From contig NC_042532.1 of assembly GCF_900963305.1 (NCBI RefSeq), positions 10,325,207 to 10,389,206 on the forward strand: a stretch of 64,000 bases of DNA. The letters run 5' to 3'. Source of the stretch: Echeneis naucrates. Lineage: Eukaryota > Chordata > Actinopteri > Carangiformes > Echeneidae. Under the pieces are notes generated by a model that worked only from the letters and a program-made list of their open reading frames with translations, had not been told where the DNA came from and did not search any database. Both the position numbers and the translations under genes were made by a program. Positions 45,101 to 56,748 of this stretch are shown piece by piece. Position 1 is the first letter of the stretch. Every line of letters starts with the position of its first letter.

Positions 45101-46022
45101 CTTACCTGCTAAAATTTTAGTACCTCAGCCATGAGCCAAACTTCAAGGCCCTTATTCACTGCTGTGATGAAGATAGCAGATAACCCAATTCTAAAATTAT
45201 ATACTGCATTGTGCTGTCACAGCACGGGCACTGGCAGGCAAATAATTCAAGAATTAACACTGCATTAACCCTTAATAGTCCAAAATCTGAAAACCCACAC
45301 ATCGTAATTTAAGAAGCCACCAATTTGGCATGTAATAACCCTTTTCTTTACAGTTTTAAAACTGACAAACTCACAACAACAACAAAATTTTTTTTATAAA
45401 TTCATGTAACAAGCAACTTGGTTCATAGTCATTTGTAATAATAGTTTAATATAGATTTTCTTCAACAAACACAAGCTTAAAAACCAAACTCAATTTGGGA
45501 TACAAGCGTGATGAGAAAATCAACTGTTCATTCTCATGATGTTCTGAAAGCCTTCTACAAAATCACTAAAGCTCATAAATTTTTGTCCCACATAAAAAAA
45601 GAAGACCTCAGTCGTGTTGACCTTTGTCCCCTATCTATTTGTTCACTAGACCAAATTATCTTCTCCCACACAAACACACAATATCTTCTGGTATTCTTTT
45701 GTTCGTTTCACAACATGAAAATCTGTGAAACACACGAGAAGAGTGACACAGTGTGGTGGAAAATGGGACATACTTCCCTATCACCAGCCAGGCAGTGTGC
45801 TCCTCTGGCTGCCACAGCCTTTTACTCTAAGGTGTGTAGAGCTGGTCCAGCATGTGTACTTATAAATTCAAACACGTGGACATTTGAAAACATTAATGGA
45901 GGAATACTGATCAAGATTAAAGTATATATATATGTATATATTGTCATTGTTGTGGTTTATTAGTGATTGCATTTGAATATTATTGAATTATTTGTGAAGC
46001 ATTAAAACAGCTTGCTCGTAGA

Positions 46023-46058
<36 letters not shown>

Positions 46059-46063
46059 TTTTT
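46023..46063. repeat. (AT)n-(T)n microsatellite
   Basis: About 14 AT units followed by 13 T. It lies just upstream of the syncrip promoter region. Confidence 0.9.
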
Positions 46064-46240
46064 CTTCTGTAATCTAATAATGATCCAGCTGTGTATGAGT
46101 TGTGTGTGGCTGGTGTGGTCCGATCGGTTTGTGTAACGGTGTGTTTCTTTCTTATGGGATGTGTCCCCTAAGCAGAGCGGCTGTAATGGTGATGGATGCA
46201 GTGAATGACCTGCTGCTCTACTGTAAAATGCATACAAGGC

Positions 46241-46439
46241 AAGCCCGTGCAGGGCTGTCCAAGAAACCCCATCGACGAGACAAAACTCGAGGCGTGAACG
46301 TGGCAGCCATTTTACATCATCAAGAGTGAATGACTGAAGCCGGACCAGTGCCGGGAGTTTTACACTTTTTCTGTCTTTTAAATATCACATTTATCTTCCT
46401 AAATAATCAACACTATACACGTTGGTGAGCCAGCGGCAG
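46241..46439 (+). other. syncrip: syncrip promoter and first non-coding exon (inferred)
   Basis: A CpG-containing stretch with GCCATTTT (a YY1-type motif, 46306-46313) is followed by a plausible donor (GCGGCAG then GTAGGG at 46440). The next exon begins at 48280, after TTTACACAG, 12 bases before the start codon. The implied first intron is about 1.8 kb. An alternative donor is ACGTTG then GTGAGC at 46424. No transcript evidence is available. Confidence 0.4.
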
Positions 46440-48157
46440 GTAGGGCGAATGCAACTAATCGGTCACGTTGTTTATGGCTTCATTGTTTGTTTAAAAAAAA
46501 GTGTGAATCGTGCGGTGCTGTTTCAAACAATGTGGAAACTGGTGGTGGCTGGGAACGACTTCTCCAGACCGGCTTTTTGAAAATGGACTCTTCCTATGTG
46601 GCGGCACGTTGACAAACCACGCATCTAGCAGGCTACATCTCTAGCTCTCAAGGCCTCGATTGCTCTAATTAAATTTTGAAAGTCGCACTTTGTTAATTTG
46701 TGAAGTCTGTGCCGACAAATGACGATATAACAATGGCCTCGCTGAAATTCCGTTCTAATTAGCATGCTAGCCCGAGCTAGCCTATTTTGACAGATCGTGG
46801 AATTGACATGCTCATTGTCATTGTACGCTAGGAACAGCTAGCTGGCTAAAGCCACTTATTTAACCAAGAATTGGCGATCCGTCGCTACCACTTCACCAGA
46901 TGACATTCTTCTTGTCTACCAAAACAATAAACGCAGATGCATTCGTAGAAAATGCGAACTAATGCGTCATGTTATTGTCCCGATGAAGATCCTTAGTTAG
47001 CTAGGCTGCTGTAACATTAGCAGTGCAAACTAGCCTGCTAGCTAGCTAGCTAGCTAGCCTCAACGTGTGCGAGTCAGTCCCTCCCCGCTAATTCAAACGC
47101 TGGCAGAAACGTTGGATATAATAATTAATTGTTACACATTTATTAACACTACAACTTGAAATGTGTTGGTTTATTTTAATATTTGCTAGATGGGCAAATC
47201 TAACGTTGTAGAAGTGTTTTAACCAAAGAGAAAAGCACGTGCTTAGCAATGTAACGTGACTGATTTGCAAGCACTAGGTGGTATCGATTGGACATTACCT
47301 TTTAGCATGTGTTAGCCAAGAGTAACGTTTGCAGAGTTAACATTAGACCAAAATACAAATTTGACAACCACGTTTCGCTGAGTCCAGCTCAGTCGGAGTC
47401 TGTAATGCTACCAGAGATAGTTATTTTGCTGCCCTGTAAGAGTTGTGGCCTCAGCATCTATCCGAACAATAATGAAGTAATCGTTTAGTTTGTCATGGCT
47501 TGATGGCTATAGTATATACCTTATCGTCACAGTGCTCCTATGGTGTCCATAAACAAAATGCTAAAGGGTGAAAACTTAGTCATTGGTCAGCCACCGGAAA
47601 CCGGGGCTCACTCTTAGATGGAGCACGTGTATCAGCTATCTAGCCTCTGCTGAAGTCAGCACTGAGAAGGTAAGCTAACATGTAATTTTGAGACCAAAGC
47701 AAACAAGGCATCTGCACCAGCAGCGATCAAGAGGGCTGAGATGCAGGCGTTAGCAAGTGAGCTTGGCTCCATTTGCACAAACTTCTGAACCCAGACCTAA
47801 CCACTGCCACATGGACACAAACTTTGTAGTTTCACTCTTCTTACAACATGTCATTTAATTGATTTTTGTGGTGGATTTGGAATGTGCATTTCCAGTCTAG
47901 CGTACAATATTGAAACATCTGTGTCATTTGCCTAAATACAGGATTTTGGGCACCTACTTCGGGACTGTTGATAGCTGCAAGTGTTAAGTCAGGATGGATG
48001 AAGTCAATTAACTCTAGAGGAGCACACAAGGACTACATAACCACTATAACTTGTTTTTGCACACTGTACCACTCCCTTAAAAAAAAAAAAAAATTTATGC
48101 TAAGCAATGTGACAACCACTTGAGTCAAGATAATGAATGGTCAAACCATTTTTTTTT

Positions 48158-48190
<33 letters not shown>

Positions 48191-48279
48191 TTTGACATGT
48201 CTGCGATTTTGCATTCTTCTGACACATCCCAAGTATTTCCCTTGACCAAAGATTAATTTGGCTCATTGCATTTACACAG
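46440..48279. other. syncrip leader intron (inferred)
   Basis: The 5' half is moderately GC-rich with many GCTAGC motifs and a perfect GCTA run at 47037-47058. The 3' half has long A runs (about 48079-48092 and 48164-48189). No coding signal. Confidence 0.45.
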
Positions 48280-48291
48280 ATTTCTGGAGAC

Positions 48292-51200
48292 ATGGCCACA
48301 GAACATATTAATGGAAATGGTCCAGAAGAACCAATGGACACCTCTGCTGCAGTTACCCATTCTGAGCACTTCCAGACTTTATTAGAGGCTGGTTTACCAC
48401 AGAAAGTTGCTGAAAAACTAGATGAAATTTACATAGCAGGTAAGGCACGATGAATATACTTGCATATTCAATATGCAAATTTTTATGTTTAACAGTTTCT
48501 TGCATGTACTGTCATTTTATCACCTTTTTGAATGGGGGAATTGGGATCCTGAAGCAACTTTTTGTGGTTTCCTACCAAAATGGGTACTGCAGTGCTACAA
48601 AATATTAAATTACATATTACTCCTGTGAAAATGTGTACATGATTGCAGCATTTGCATTTCCAACATGGTTGCATGATAACTAGTTACTTAATGAATGCAT
48701 TGTCTTGTCCTGGGAGTGTCTTGGTGATCCTGTCCAATCCCTCCATTAATTTCTTTGAAATTTCTTTATATCCCCTGTTATTAATGCAGAAGGATGAATA
48801 GGTGTAAGTACATTGTCAGTTAGTTTTTATCACACACTTTTAATAGTTTTTTGGAGTTTTATACTGGGGCAAGTGATAAAATTTTGGAGGTCATGTTAGG
48901 ACTTGTTTGGTTGGTCAGATCTAGAAAAGTACTGGTCTGGCCTTTTCAGCCAGATGGAACTGAGGCAAAAACAATGGAAGCAGCTGTCTGGTGTGTGGCT
49001 GCCTGGGACAGGTGACGGCCCCTCCACAGAGGAGAATGCAGACAGACTCATTTGAAACTCCCAGTCACAGTATAGAGGGGCACTGGCATATCAAGTTACA
49101 CTGTCACATCTGTTGTGATTAGTTCTGCAAAAATGTGCTGGTTGGAGAGTTAAGTGCAGCCTGACTGCACAGTATAGCTCCATTAGATTAAGCTAGTTCC
49201 ACTCCTCTCTTGATTGTATTATTATTTACTCATTATGCTATTGGAAAGATATGTTACACTAAATGGCTCACATATGATTATTTTTACCTCTAAGCTGTAC
49301 TGTAATTTCTGTCCCTGGATGGCAAAGCAGGTAGGAGAATTTGCATTTCTCATGGTAGCTCATCATTTTCTTTGTCTTCCTTCCCCTAGGTTTGGTGTCA
49401 CATAGTGACTTAGATGATCGAGCGATCGAGGCTCTGAAAGAATTCAACGAGGAAGGTGCTCTGCAAGTCCTCTTGCAATTCAAGGACAGCGACCTCTCTC
49501 ATGTTCAGGTACACACATCGAATTGTCGGTGTATTGTTCGATTCATTTGTGAAGCCTCAACACAAACTGGTTAACTTTTCTTCTTGCAGTGTGGTGTACA
49601 ACTGCGTCATGTGATTCAACTGTGATTGCACAACACCTCTTAGTTATCTGCAAGATGGACTTGCAGCCTTGCATAACAACTTATTCTTTTTGTGTTGGGC
49701 AAATAAATTTCAGGTTGTTGCTATATTAACATTGTAATTCTTATTTGATGGTACTTATTTTCTATTTCAGAACAAAAGTGCCTTTCTTTGTGGTGTGATG
49801 AAGACGTACAGGCAGAGAGAGAAACAAGGGACCAAAGTGTCAGACACCAATAAAGGACCAGATGAAGCCAAAATCAAAGTGAGAACTGACACGTTTAAAG
49901 ATGATAGTGAGACTGATTTTACGCGACAATAATGTGTCATTGTCTTCAAAAAAAAATAAAAAATCTTTAGCCAAGATATAGTTTCAATATCTGACATTCA
50001 ATGCTCAGTAAACACAGTCCTTTTGCCATGTTTTCCAATGTTCAGGCTTTGCTGGAGAGGACTGGCTACACACTTGATGTGACAACAGGCCAGAGGAAGT
50101 ATGGGGGTCCCCCACCAGAGTCTGCTCACTCAGGGGCACAGCCAACCATTGGTACAGAGGTACAAACAACTTCACTTTGTACGCTGCAAGAACGGCGTAT
50201 GTTTTTCATTTGCTATGTTAAGGTTATTTAACCTTTTCAAATTGATGGTATCCTAATGATGAAACTGAAATGTCTTCTGTAGTAACTATTGTTACACTGA
50301 GAGTTTACCGCTAAGAGCTGACTGGATACCTTTACCTTAACCCTTTAACACCAAAGATTTCTATTGTCCACTTGGACTTTTTGCTTACTTTAACCATAAG
50401 AACTCCAGGAATTGTCCTGTGAGTACACACTTTTGCCCATTTTTCTAGGACACTTAGAACCGTCAAAATATTTGGCAGTTTACAGTATGTCAAGTGTGTA
50501 TTAACAGTTAACAGGAAAGGAGCCGATTTGCTGACTTCTGGCAACAGAATGAGTGGAATTCCCATAATGACCCTATCTTGTCTGTGAAGCACAACTTCTC
50601 AGCTTTAAGAAACTGCTGGAACCTTTCAGATAGTGTGACCTTATGGTAATTAGAAGTGTAGTGGCTGCTGATGCTTGGTTTAAAGGGGTTAATGTCATTT
50701 GTCTCTTGCTCTCAGCTTACGTTTAAGACTAAAGAGTTTCTCTCTACTAATTAATCTTTCCTCTCAACCTGGCAGATATTTGTAGGCAAAATCCCCAGAG
50801 ACCTTTTCGAGGATGAGCTGGTTCCACTGTTTGAGAAAGCTGGCCCCATCTGGGACTTGCGCCTGATGATGGATCCTCTCAGTGGCTTGAACAGAGGCTA
50901 TGCCTTTGTCACTTTCTGCACTAAAGAAGCTGCACAGCAGGCTGTCAAATTGGTATGTGTTCTTCTGCAATTGTAATTAGAAAGAGCTAGTCTAATGGCG
51001 TTTTTATTGTATCTTTAGAGTCTCCTGTTGTTGTTGTTTTTGTTTTTTTGTTTTTTTTTTTTGGTTGGGTTTTTTGTTTTGTTTGTTTGTTTTTTTTTGC
51101 TGGCGAGTGATCCCTTTTCTTAAACTATCCTTCATCCTTCTGCAGTGCAACAACAATGAAATTCGGCCGGGTAAACATATCGGTGTGTGCATCTCTGTGG

Positions 51201-53094
51201 CCAATAATAGGCTGTTTGTTGGCTCCATCCCTAAGAGTAAAACAAAAGAGCAGATCGTTGAAGAATTTGCAAAAGTTACAGGTGAGTCATTGTTGTACTT
51301 CTGAGCTTTTTTCATTTGTTCACCAGCTTAATAACCAGCCATTTAATATAGATTCACCTTGTCACAGAGATTTGATGCAAAAATCAGTGGGTGAAGCTTT
51401 TTTTTTTTTTTCCCCCCTCCTCCTCTCTTCTTCCTATTTGTGTCCAAATGATGACCTCATTACTGTGCTGGAGTGACTCATGTTACTATGATGGCTTACC
51501 GCTAAGATCTGACTGGGCACTAAACGTAGCTAACATAGTTTTGTTTTTTTTTTTTTTGTTTTTTTTTTTTGTTTGGTGAGGGGTGGTCTCGTGATTGGTT
51601 ATCTCTAAATGAGAAACAATCAACTTATTTTCTGCTTTTGTCAATGTAAAGTATATAAATGGTTTTTCTTATCCAACTGTATTTTAGACTTTCTAACAGT
51701 AGATTATTTCTTGTTTGATGGTTATGCAAGTGGATTTTTTTTTACTAAAGCCACTTAACTATCTGCCATTTCCCCCTCTCCTCTTCTGTTTCTGCAGAGG
51801 GTCTAAATGATGTCATATTGTACCACCAGCCAGATGACAAGAAGAAAAATAGGGGCTTTTGCTTCTTAGAGTATGAAGACCACAAGACAGCAGCTCAAGC
51901 CCGTCGCCGGCTGATGAGTGGCAAGGTGAAAGTGTGGGGAAATGTGGTCACCGTGGAATGGGCCGATCCTATTGAGGATCCAGATCCAGAAGTTATGGCC
52001 AAGGTAAAGCATGGGGCAAAAATGTATACACAGTTCCTTTTTTTTTTTTTCTCTCTCTCTCTGTTATCATCTATTTGTAATTTTTTTTGCTAAGATACCT
52101 AAAACTTTGATTTGCTTTTCCCAGGTCAAGGTGCTTTTTGTCAGGAACTTAGCAAGCACTGTTACTGAGGAGATACTTGAAAAGGCCTTCAGTCAGTTTG
52201 GCAAGTTGGAGCGTGTGAAAAAATTGAAAGACTATGCCTTCATCCACTTTGAGGAAAGAGATGGTGCTGTGAAGGTATGGGAAAGAATATTGTCACACAA
52301 GACATACATTGTTGATAAAATCAATGTCATTGCAGGAAAATTTATCTTCAAACCTTGTCGTTTTAAATTTCACAGGCTTTGGCTGATCTCAATGGCAAAG
52401 ACCTTGAAGGAGAGCATATTGAAATTGTCTTTGCCAAGCCTCCAGACCAGAAGAGGAAAGAGCGCAAAGCCCAGAGACAAGCAGCTAAAACACAAATGTA
52501 AGAAAACATATGACTTAAACCCACAACCATTTAGCCAATTTAAATATTGACATAAAATACAAAGCCATATTAATATTGCATCTGATCATCCTCCTTCAGG
52601 TATGATGAATACTATTACTACGCACCTCCTCACATGCCGCCGCCCACAAGAGGCAGAGGCCGAGGTGGACGTGGAGGCTATTCCTACCCTCCTGATTATT
52701 ATGGCTATGAAGACTATTATGATTACTATGGATACGATTACCACAACTACCGTGGCGGCTATGATGACCCTTACTACGGCTATGATGACTTCCAAGGGTC
52801 TGGGAGAGGGCGGGGAGTGAGAGGAGGAGTCCGTGGCGGTGCTAGTCAGACCAGAGGCAGAGGTGCTATTACACCAAGGGGCCGGCTCGGTTTCTCCCAG
52901 CGAGGAGGTCCAGGAACAAGCAGGGGTAAATGACCTTTATTTCACTGAGAGACTGAATTTCAAAATGAGTAAAATCAGATTAGTCACACAGTGATGACTA
53001 ATAAAGTTCAGCTTTGCTGTTCCAGACTTTTGCTGCTCATTAGTAAAGGAAGTTGCGTGTGTCTCTGAGTCAGTGAGGGGTTTTGTGTTTTTTA

Positions 53095-53166
<72 letters not shown>

Positions 53167-53682
53167 CACACACACACGGTTCAGTTTTGGTGTCAGTGCA
53201 TTTTCAATGCCCAGGGTCAAGTATCAGAACACAAAGGTCAGAGGAGTGGCATGTTTGGCTGGGCTGGAGTACATTCAAAAAGCAGCTACAGTTTGGGGAA
53301 ATATTGATGCTGACTACCAGTGATTGAGGCCCAGGCAGTTTTGAGCTGATGTCACCAATTATGATCAAAGGACTGCACTAAAAAGTGCCCTCACCTTGCT
53401 TTTAGATATGAAGAGTTACACCTGCTTATTGGCCTCATAACTAATCCCTGACAGGTGTCATCTTTCAGGGCAGCCAGTCAGCTTGTTGCTGCCAGCAGAC
53501 AAAGGTCATTCAGAACATAGTATATTTTTAAGTAGACCGGCAGATTCACACACAAGTAGGAGAACTTCAGTCTACACTTATTAATATGCTGATGGCATAG
53601 TGCATCTAACATGGGTTTGTTAGAGTAATTTTATTTTACCCTTTTTGGTCCAGCAGGGAAACGAGGCCGAGGACGGTCCTGA
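48292..53682 (+). CDS. syncrip: hnRNP Q (SYNCRIP), RNA-binding protein
   Basis: Eleven coding exons: 48292-48439, 49390-49508, 49771-49878, 50046-50159, 50776-50952, 51146-51281, 51798-52003, 52125-52274, 52376-52497, 52600-52925, 53654-53682. They give 544 aa. hnRNP Q binds AU- and A-rich RNA and acts in splicing, mRNA stability, translation and dendritic mRNA transport. An acidic N-terminal unit (residues about 20-110) precedes three RRMs: IFVGKIP at 164, LFVGSIP at about 246, and VLFVRNL at about 339. A basic [15 protein letters not shown] follows, then a Tyr/Gly- and RGG-rich tail. The tail ends short (AGKRGRGRS), as in fish orthologues. Retaining the last intron would instead end the protein at 52936, with GK after the shared SR. 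The last acceptor is a tandem NAGNAG. Two introns carry snoRNA candidates. Confidence 0.96.
50247..50330 (+). ncRNA. Box C/D snoRNA candidate A in syncrip intron
   Basis: It lies in the intron 50160-50775. The 5' stem GGTATCC (50247-50253) pairs perfectly with GGATACC (50324-50330). The C box is ATGATGA (50256-50262) and the D box is CTGA (50318-50321). A possible D' box CTGA lies at 50297-50300. The 14 bases before the D box (TTTACCGCTAAGAG) can pair with the 5' end of vertebrate 5.8S rRNA, including two G-U pairs. Its length of 84 nt is normal, and the intronic position on the host strand is the usual vertebrate arrangement. I do not recall a snoRNA annotated here. Confidence 0.75.
50337..50692. 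mobile_element. piggyBac-like MITE with TTAA duplication
   Basis: TTAA at 50337-50340 is followed by CCCTTTAACACCAAAG. The other end reads CTTGGTTTAAAGGGG and then TTAA (50689-50692). The inner 348 bp has imperfect inverted ends of about 15 bp and no long open frame. TTAA target duplications and CCCTTT-type ends are typical of non-autonomous piggyBac elements. It begins seven bases after snoRNA candidate A. Confidence 0.6.
51440..51520 (+). ncRNA. Box C/D snoRNA candidate B in syncrip intron
   Basis: It lies in the intron 51282-51797. The 5' stem GTGTCCA (51440-51446) pairs with TGGGCAC (51514-51520), with one G-U. The C box is ATGATGA (51448-51454) and the D box is CTGA (51509-51512). A C'-like TGATGG lies at 51488-51493. 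The bases before the D box (CTTACCGCTAAGAT) match those of candidate A in 12 of 14 positions, while the rest of the two RNAs differs. It is therefore an old paralogue kept for the same guide. Length 81 nt. Confidence 0.75.
53103..53177. repeat. (TA)n(CA)n compound microsatellite
   Basis: About 50 bases of TA followed by about 10 CA units, inside the last syncrip intron (52926-53653). Confidence 0.95.
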
Positions 53683-55205
53683 CCTGTCACAGTGGATACT
53701 GACTTGACGTGTGGGCTTAACACCGTAAGCTGCAATGGATGGTGAAACAAAAAAGCACGACAAAGGTCCAATGATATTCCAGCCTTACAGAGGAAGCATC
53801 ACCCCCTCCATGTTTTATTTTTATTTTCTTCTTTTGTGTTTTTTCTGAAACTGCCACCTTAAAAAGGATAAGCGGAGGATTCTGAATACTCTACGATGCC
53901 TCTTTGCCCAGAGCTTGTACGTAACCCTGGTATACAGGGATTTATGTATTGCCCTTACAATCTACCCCTTCCCTTTCCCTGAACATACCATTTTTAAAAT
54001 AATTATTGAAAAAATTTGCACTTTTTTAAGTTCTTAGGTTTGAAGTGGCTCAAAGGAGCTTGATGCTAATGTATATTTTTGTGCTTATCGCAATTTTTAT
54101 TGTCGGAATATCCATGTAAATCTTAATCGTTTGATCTGGATGTTTGAAAGAGAACATTTGCAGGTTTTTAGGGTGTACCCACCTGGCATGGATAAGTCAG
54201 GCATTCCAGGAAAGTGGTTCTTTTCAGAACTTGTCTTTAAAGGGTTGGTTGACTACCTCAGTACAGAGGATTAAACTACCCGGCCTGTACTGTAAATAGG
54301 GAAACTATATTGATGAAAGCAGGGCTTGTTTTCATACAAAATATGCACAAGAGCTGCAGCGCAAAAACGATGTACTTAATGTAATATAGTCATTTTAGCT
54401 GCAGCTCTGACACTGCAAACAGTCAAACTGGGCATGCAAAACAATCTCATATGATGAGTCTGAACAAGCCTTGCTTTTATCCTATTTTGAACTGAATTAG
54501 CCGCCTTGCTTCTTCAGAGTATGTAGTTACTGGTTGTATAGTTTTTTTGGAAGAAATGTTACTTTTGTAAAGGCTTCAATATCACAGGCATCAAACTGCC
54601 TTTGATTAAAAAAAAACAAAAAAAAAACAAACAACAAAAAAAACAAAACAAAATAAAGCCCTGCAGTGTCCCTTTTGTGCCACTGTATTATTCCAGTGGG
54701 TTTGTTTTTATATTGATAGTACATTTTCAGACAACTTCAGAATAATGTTGAACAACCTAATCCAGTGCTCTATCTTTCAAATCATGTTAATCTTAAATGA
54801 TCCCTTTCCAGCTCCCAGAACAGCTACTATGTAGAAAATCTTTCAAGTTAACCTTGATAGATGACTGAATTGCCATATTGCCCAGCCAGTGAGCATGTGT
54901 GCCTAATGTTAGCTGCTACGATTTGGTGAGGGATCATAGTCACATATTGGTAGAAGGGATACTGCAGTGAATGATTTCTATTTCCAGGTATAGCAAAAAG
55001 GAAACTGTGCTCATCAATCCCAGTTTTCTATACAGTTAACTCCCTCAATAAAATCATAACAACCACCTTTTGAAAAAAAGATGTTAGCAGTTTTAAACTA
55101 TTGTTGGTGGCCAACAACATTTTTTGCATTCCTGCAAATAAATTGTTTTATACTGTAAAATGGAGGTGAGTGTAACTTATTTTTGTAATAAAGTTTTTGA
55201 TTTCT
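53683..55205 (+). other. syncrip: syncrip 3' UTR
   Basis: About 1.5 kb of non-coding sequence follows the stop. AATAAA at 55187-55192 is the likely distal poly(A) signal, and an earlier one lies at about 55137. Stretches such as CAGGCATTCCAGGAAAG and the A-rich AAACAAAACAAAATAAAG at about 54640-54660 are not coding. A long conserved 3' UTR is usual for SYNCRIP. Confidence 0.55.
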
Positions 55206-56500
55206 ATCTGTGTCTTACTCTTTGGATAAAATACTCACAAGATGTAAATGCTGTGGTGTTCATTGGCAGTTTGGTTCCATTGTTCAAACTACCTATTTTT
55301 TAATCTGATTTTGGGTACTTTGAAATAGCTTCTTATTTGAGTGGTTTATATTATTTCCTTTTTTCCCGCTGTCATTTTAACTTTGAGTATGACTTAATAG
55401 CACCAGAAAAATCAAACCGTAAAGAATTATGCTGGAAAGTGAAACACATTTTGAAAAGGAATGAGACCTTGAAAGGGAAAGAATGATTATTGCTTGATTA
55501 CACTTTTTTTTTTATTAGTAATTAATGTATCACGCATCATCTCTTAAGTCAATATACAATGGTCAATATAAGGGTAATAATAGCCAAAAAACACTTTGGT
55601 AACTTAGCTTTCCATTGTTTGTGTGAACGTAGAGCGGGGAATAAAGCCTTCGTTAGGAACACCTCCACGAGCTCGAGAGCAATGAATGACACTCACGATT
55701 GCACTTTATTTCTTCAGAGTGAACCGCCACAGTTAAGCTGTCGAGATTTTATCACATTGAAGTCGGAGATGGCACATTTGTCAAATAATTATTGCTATAA
55801 ACGCAGCTGGTTAAATTTCCTTTCAGGACCAAACGCTCAGCAGTGGCGGAGCGGAGGAACTCTCCAAGTAACCATGGCAACAGTAGGGATGAAGCTGCTG
55901 AACTAAATAATTAACCACTAGCTCGGAGATTATAATTTTAGACGACAAAATAAATAAGTAATATTAACCTTCTTACTTTTAATGTATAGTTTTCTGTGCT
56001 AAAATGTTACGGCCAGTCATAGGAGTGATTTTAACGCAGCCGGTTCGTTATTTTGGGGCGCTTTAATAAAAGCCCTGCAGTGAAGTGGAGCGCCACTTCT
56101 GTCGCCACCTCGTCGTTTCCCATCGCTAATTGTTGAAATATATGGCTGAAACACATATCGGCTCTGAAAACGGAGCCAACATTTCCCCCCCCCCTCCGCT
56201 GCCTCTGGAAACGCGGCGGAGGTGACATCACGTGCCTCCGGCGCTGACAAGTCAGCCAGGCTGCGAGCGTCGCTCCTCTGCGGACAGACATGACAGCTGG
56301 AGCGCCGCAGCCATTAGCTAAACATTAGCCCGTCACAGTCTCAGGACGGCCTGTGCGCGGTTGATGCTGTGTGATTAATCTAATCCTGTGAGAATTTGAA
56401 TTTGCAGCTGTGTGCCGCATCTCGCCGATCGTAGGCTGAATCCCACAAAAACAAACAAACAAACAAACAAAAAGAAAGGAAAACAGTCATCCTCTATGTA
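55206..56500. other. syncrip-snx14 spacer and snx14 promoter
   Basis: AT-rich until about 56000, then CpG-rich (about 56040-56420), with CGGCGGAGG and CGCCGCAGCCATTAGC, the likely snx14 promoter island. One 115-codon frame at 55559-55906 has no recognisable similarity and I do not call it. Confidence 0.5.
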
Positions 56501-56512
56501 TTTTGCAAATTC

Positions 56513-56727
56513 ATGATGGTGTCGCTGCTGGACTTCGGTGAAAAATGGACCATGATATTCACCGCACTCGCACAGTAAGTAAGTGATGGTTTCGCTTGCT
56601 TTGCTTGCTGTCTGAACTAAAAATGACACGACTTTGATGAGCTGATGCTGCACTGTTCTCGCTGCTAGACGCCATTGTTATATTTATGCAGTCACTCCAT
56701 AATTTATTTTGCAGTAATACGCAATAG
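56513..56727 (+). promoter_or_regulatory. snx14: Upstream ORF in inferred snx14 leader
   Basis: Tandem ATGs at 56513 and 56516 open a frame (MMVSLLDFGEKWTMIFTAL...). The second ATG has A at -3 and G at +4. A donor (CACA then GTAAGT at 56574/56575) and an acceptor (ATTTTGCAG ending 56714) would splice the leader. The frame then stops at 56725-56727, 21 bases before the snx14 ATG. The leader structure is inferred from splice signals only. Confidence 0.45.
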
Positions 56728-56748
56728 GCTACACATGCACAGAGGAAA

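Larger units (their letters stand above)
41410..46240. other. cga-syncrip intergenic region
   Basis: No gene is supported. Features seen are a stretch reading ATCAGAATCAGAAATACTTT at about 42080-42110 that resembles the 3' tail of a teleost LINE, an AAAC tract at about 43953-43975, and an AT run followed by T at 46023-46063. HTR1E and the snoRNA host SNHG5, neighbours in human, are not recognisable, and I found no SNORD50-like sequence. Confidence 0.5.

Noticed and set aside
49590-49695. Possible H/ACA snoRNA in a syncrip intron
   Set aside because: There is a neat CTGCAAG/CTTGCAG hairpin and an ACA, but no proper hinge box and the first hairpin closes poorly.
55559-55906. 115-codon frame between syncrip and snx14
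   Set aside because: No recognisable domain, and it lies in AT-rich spacer before the snx14 promoter island.
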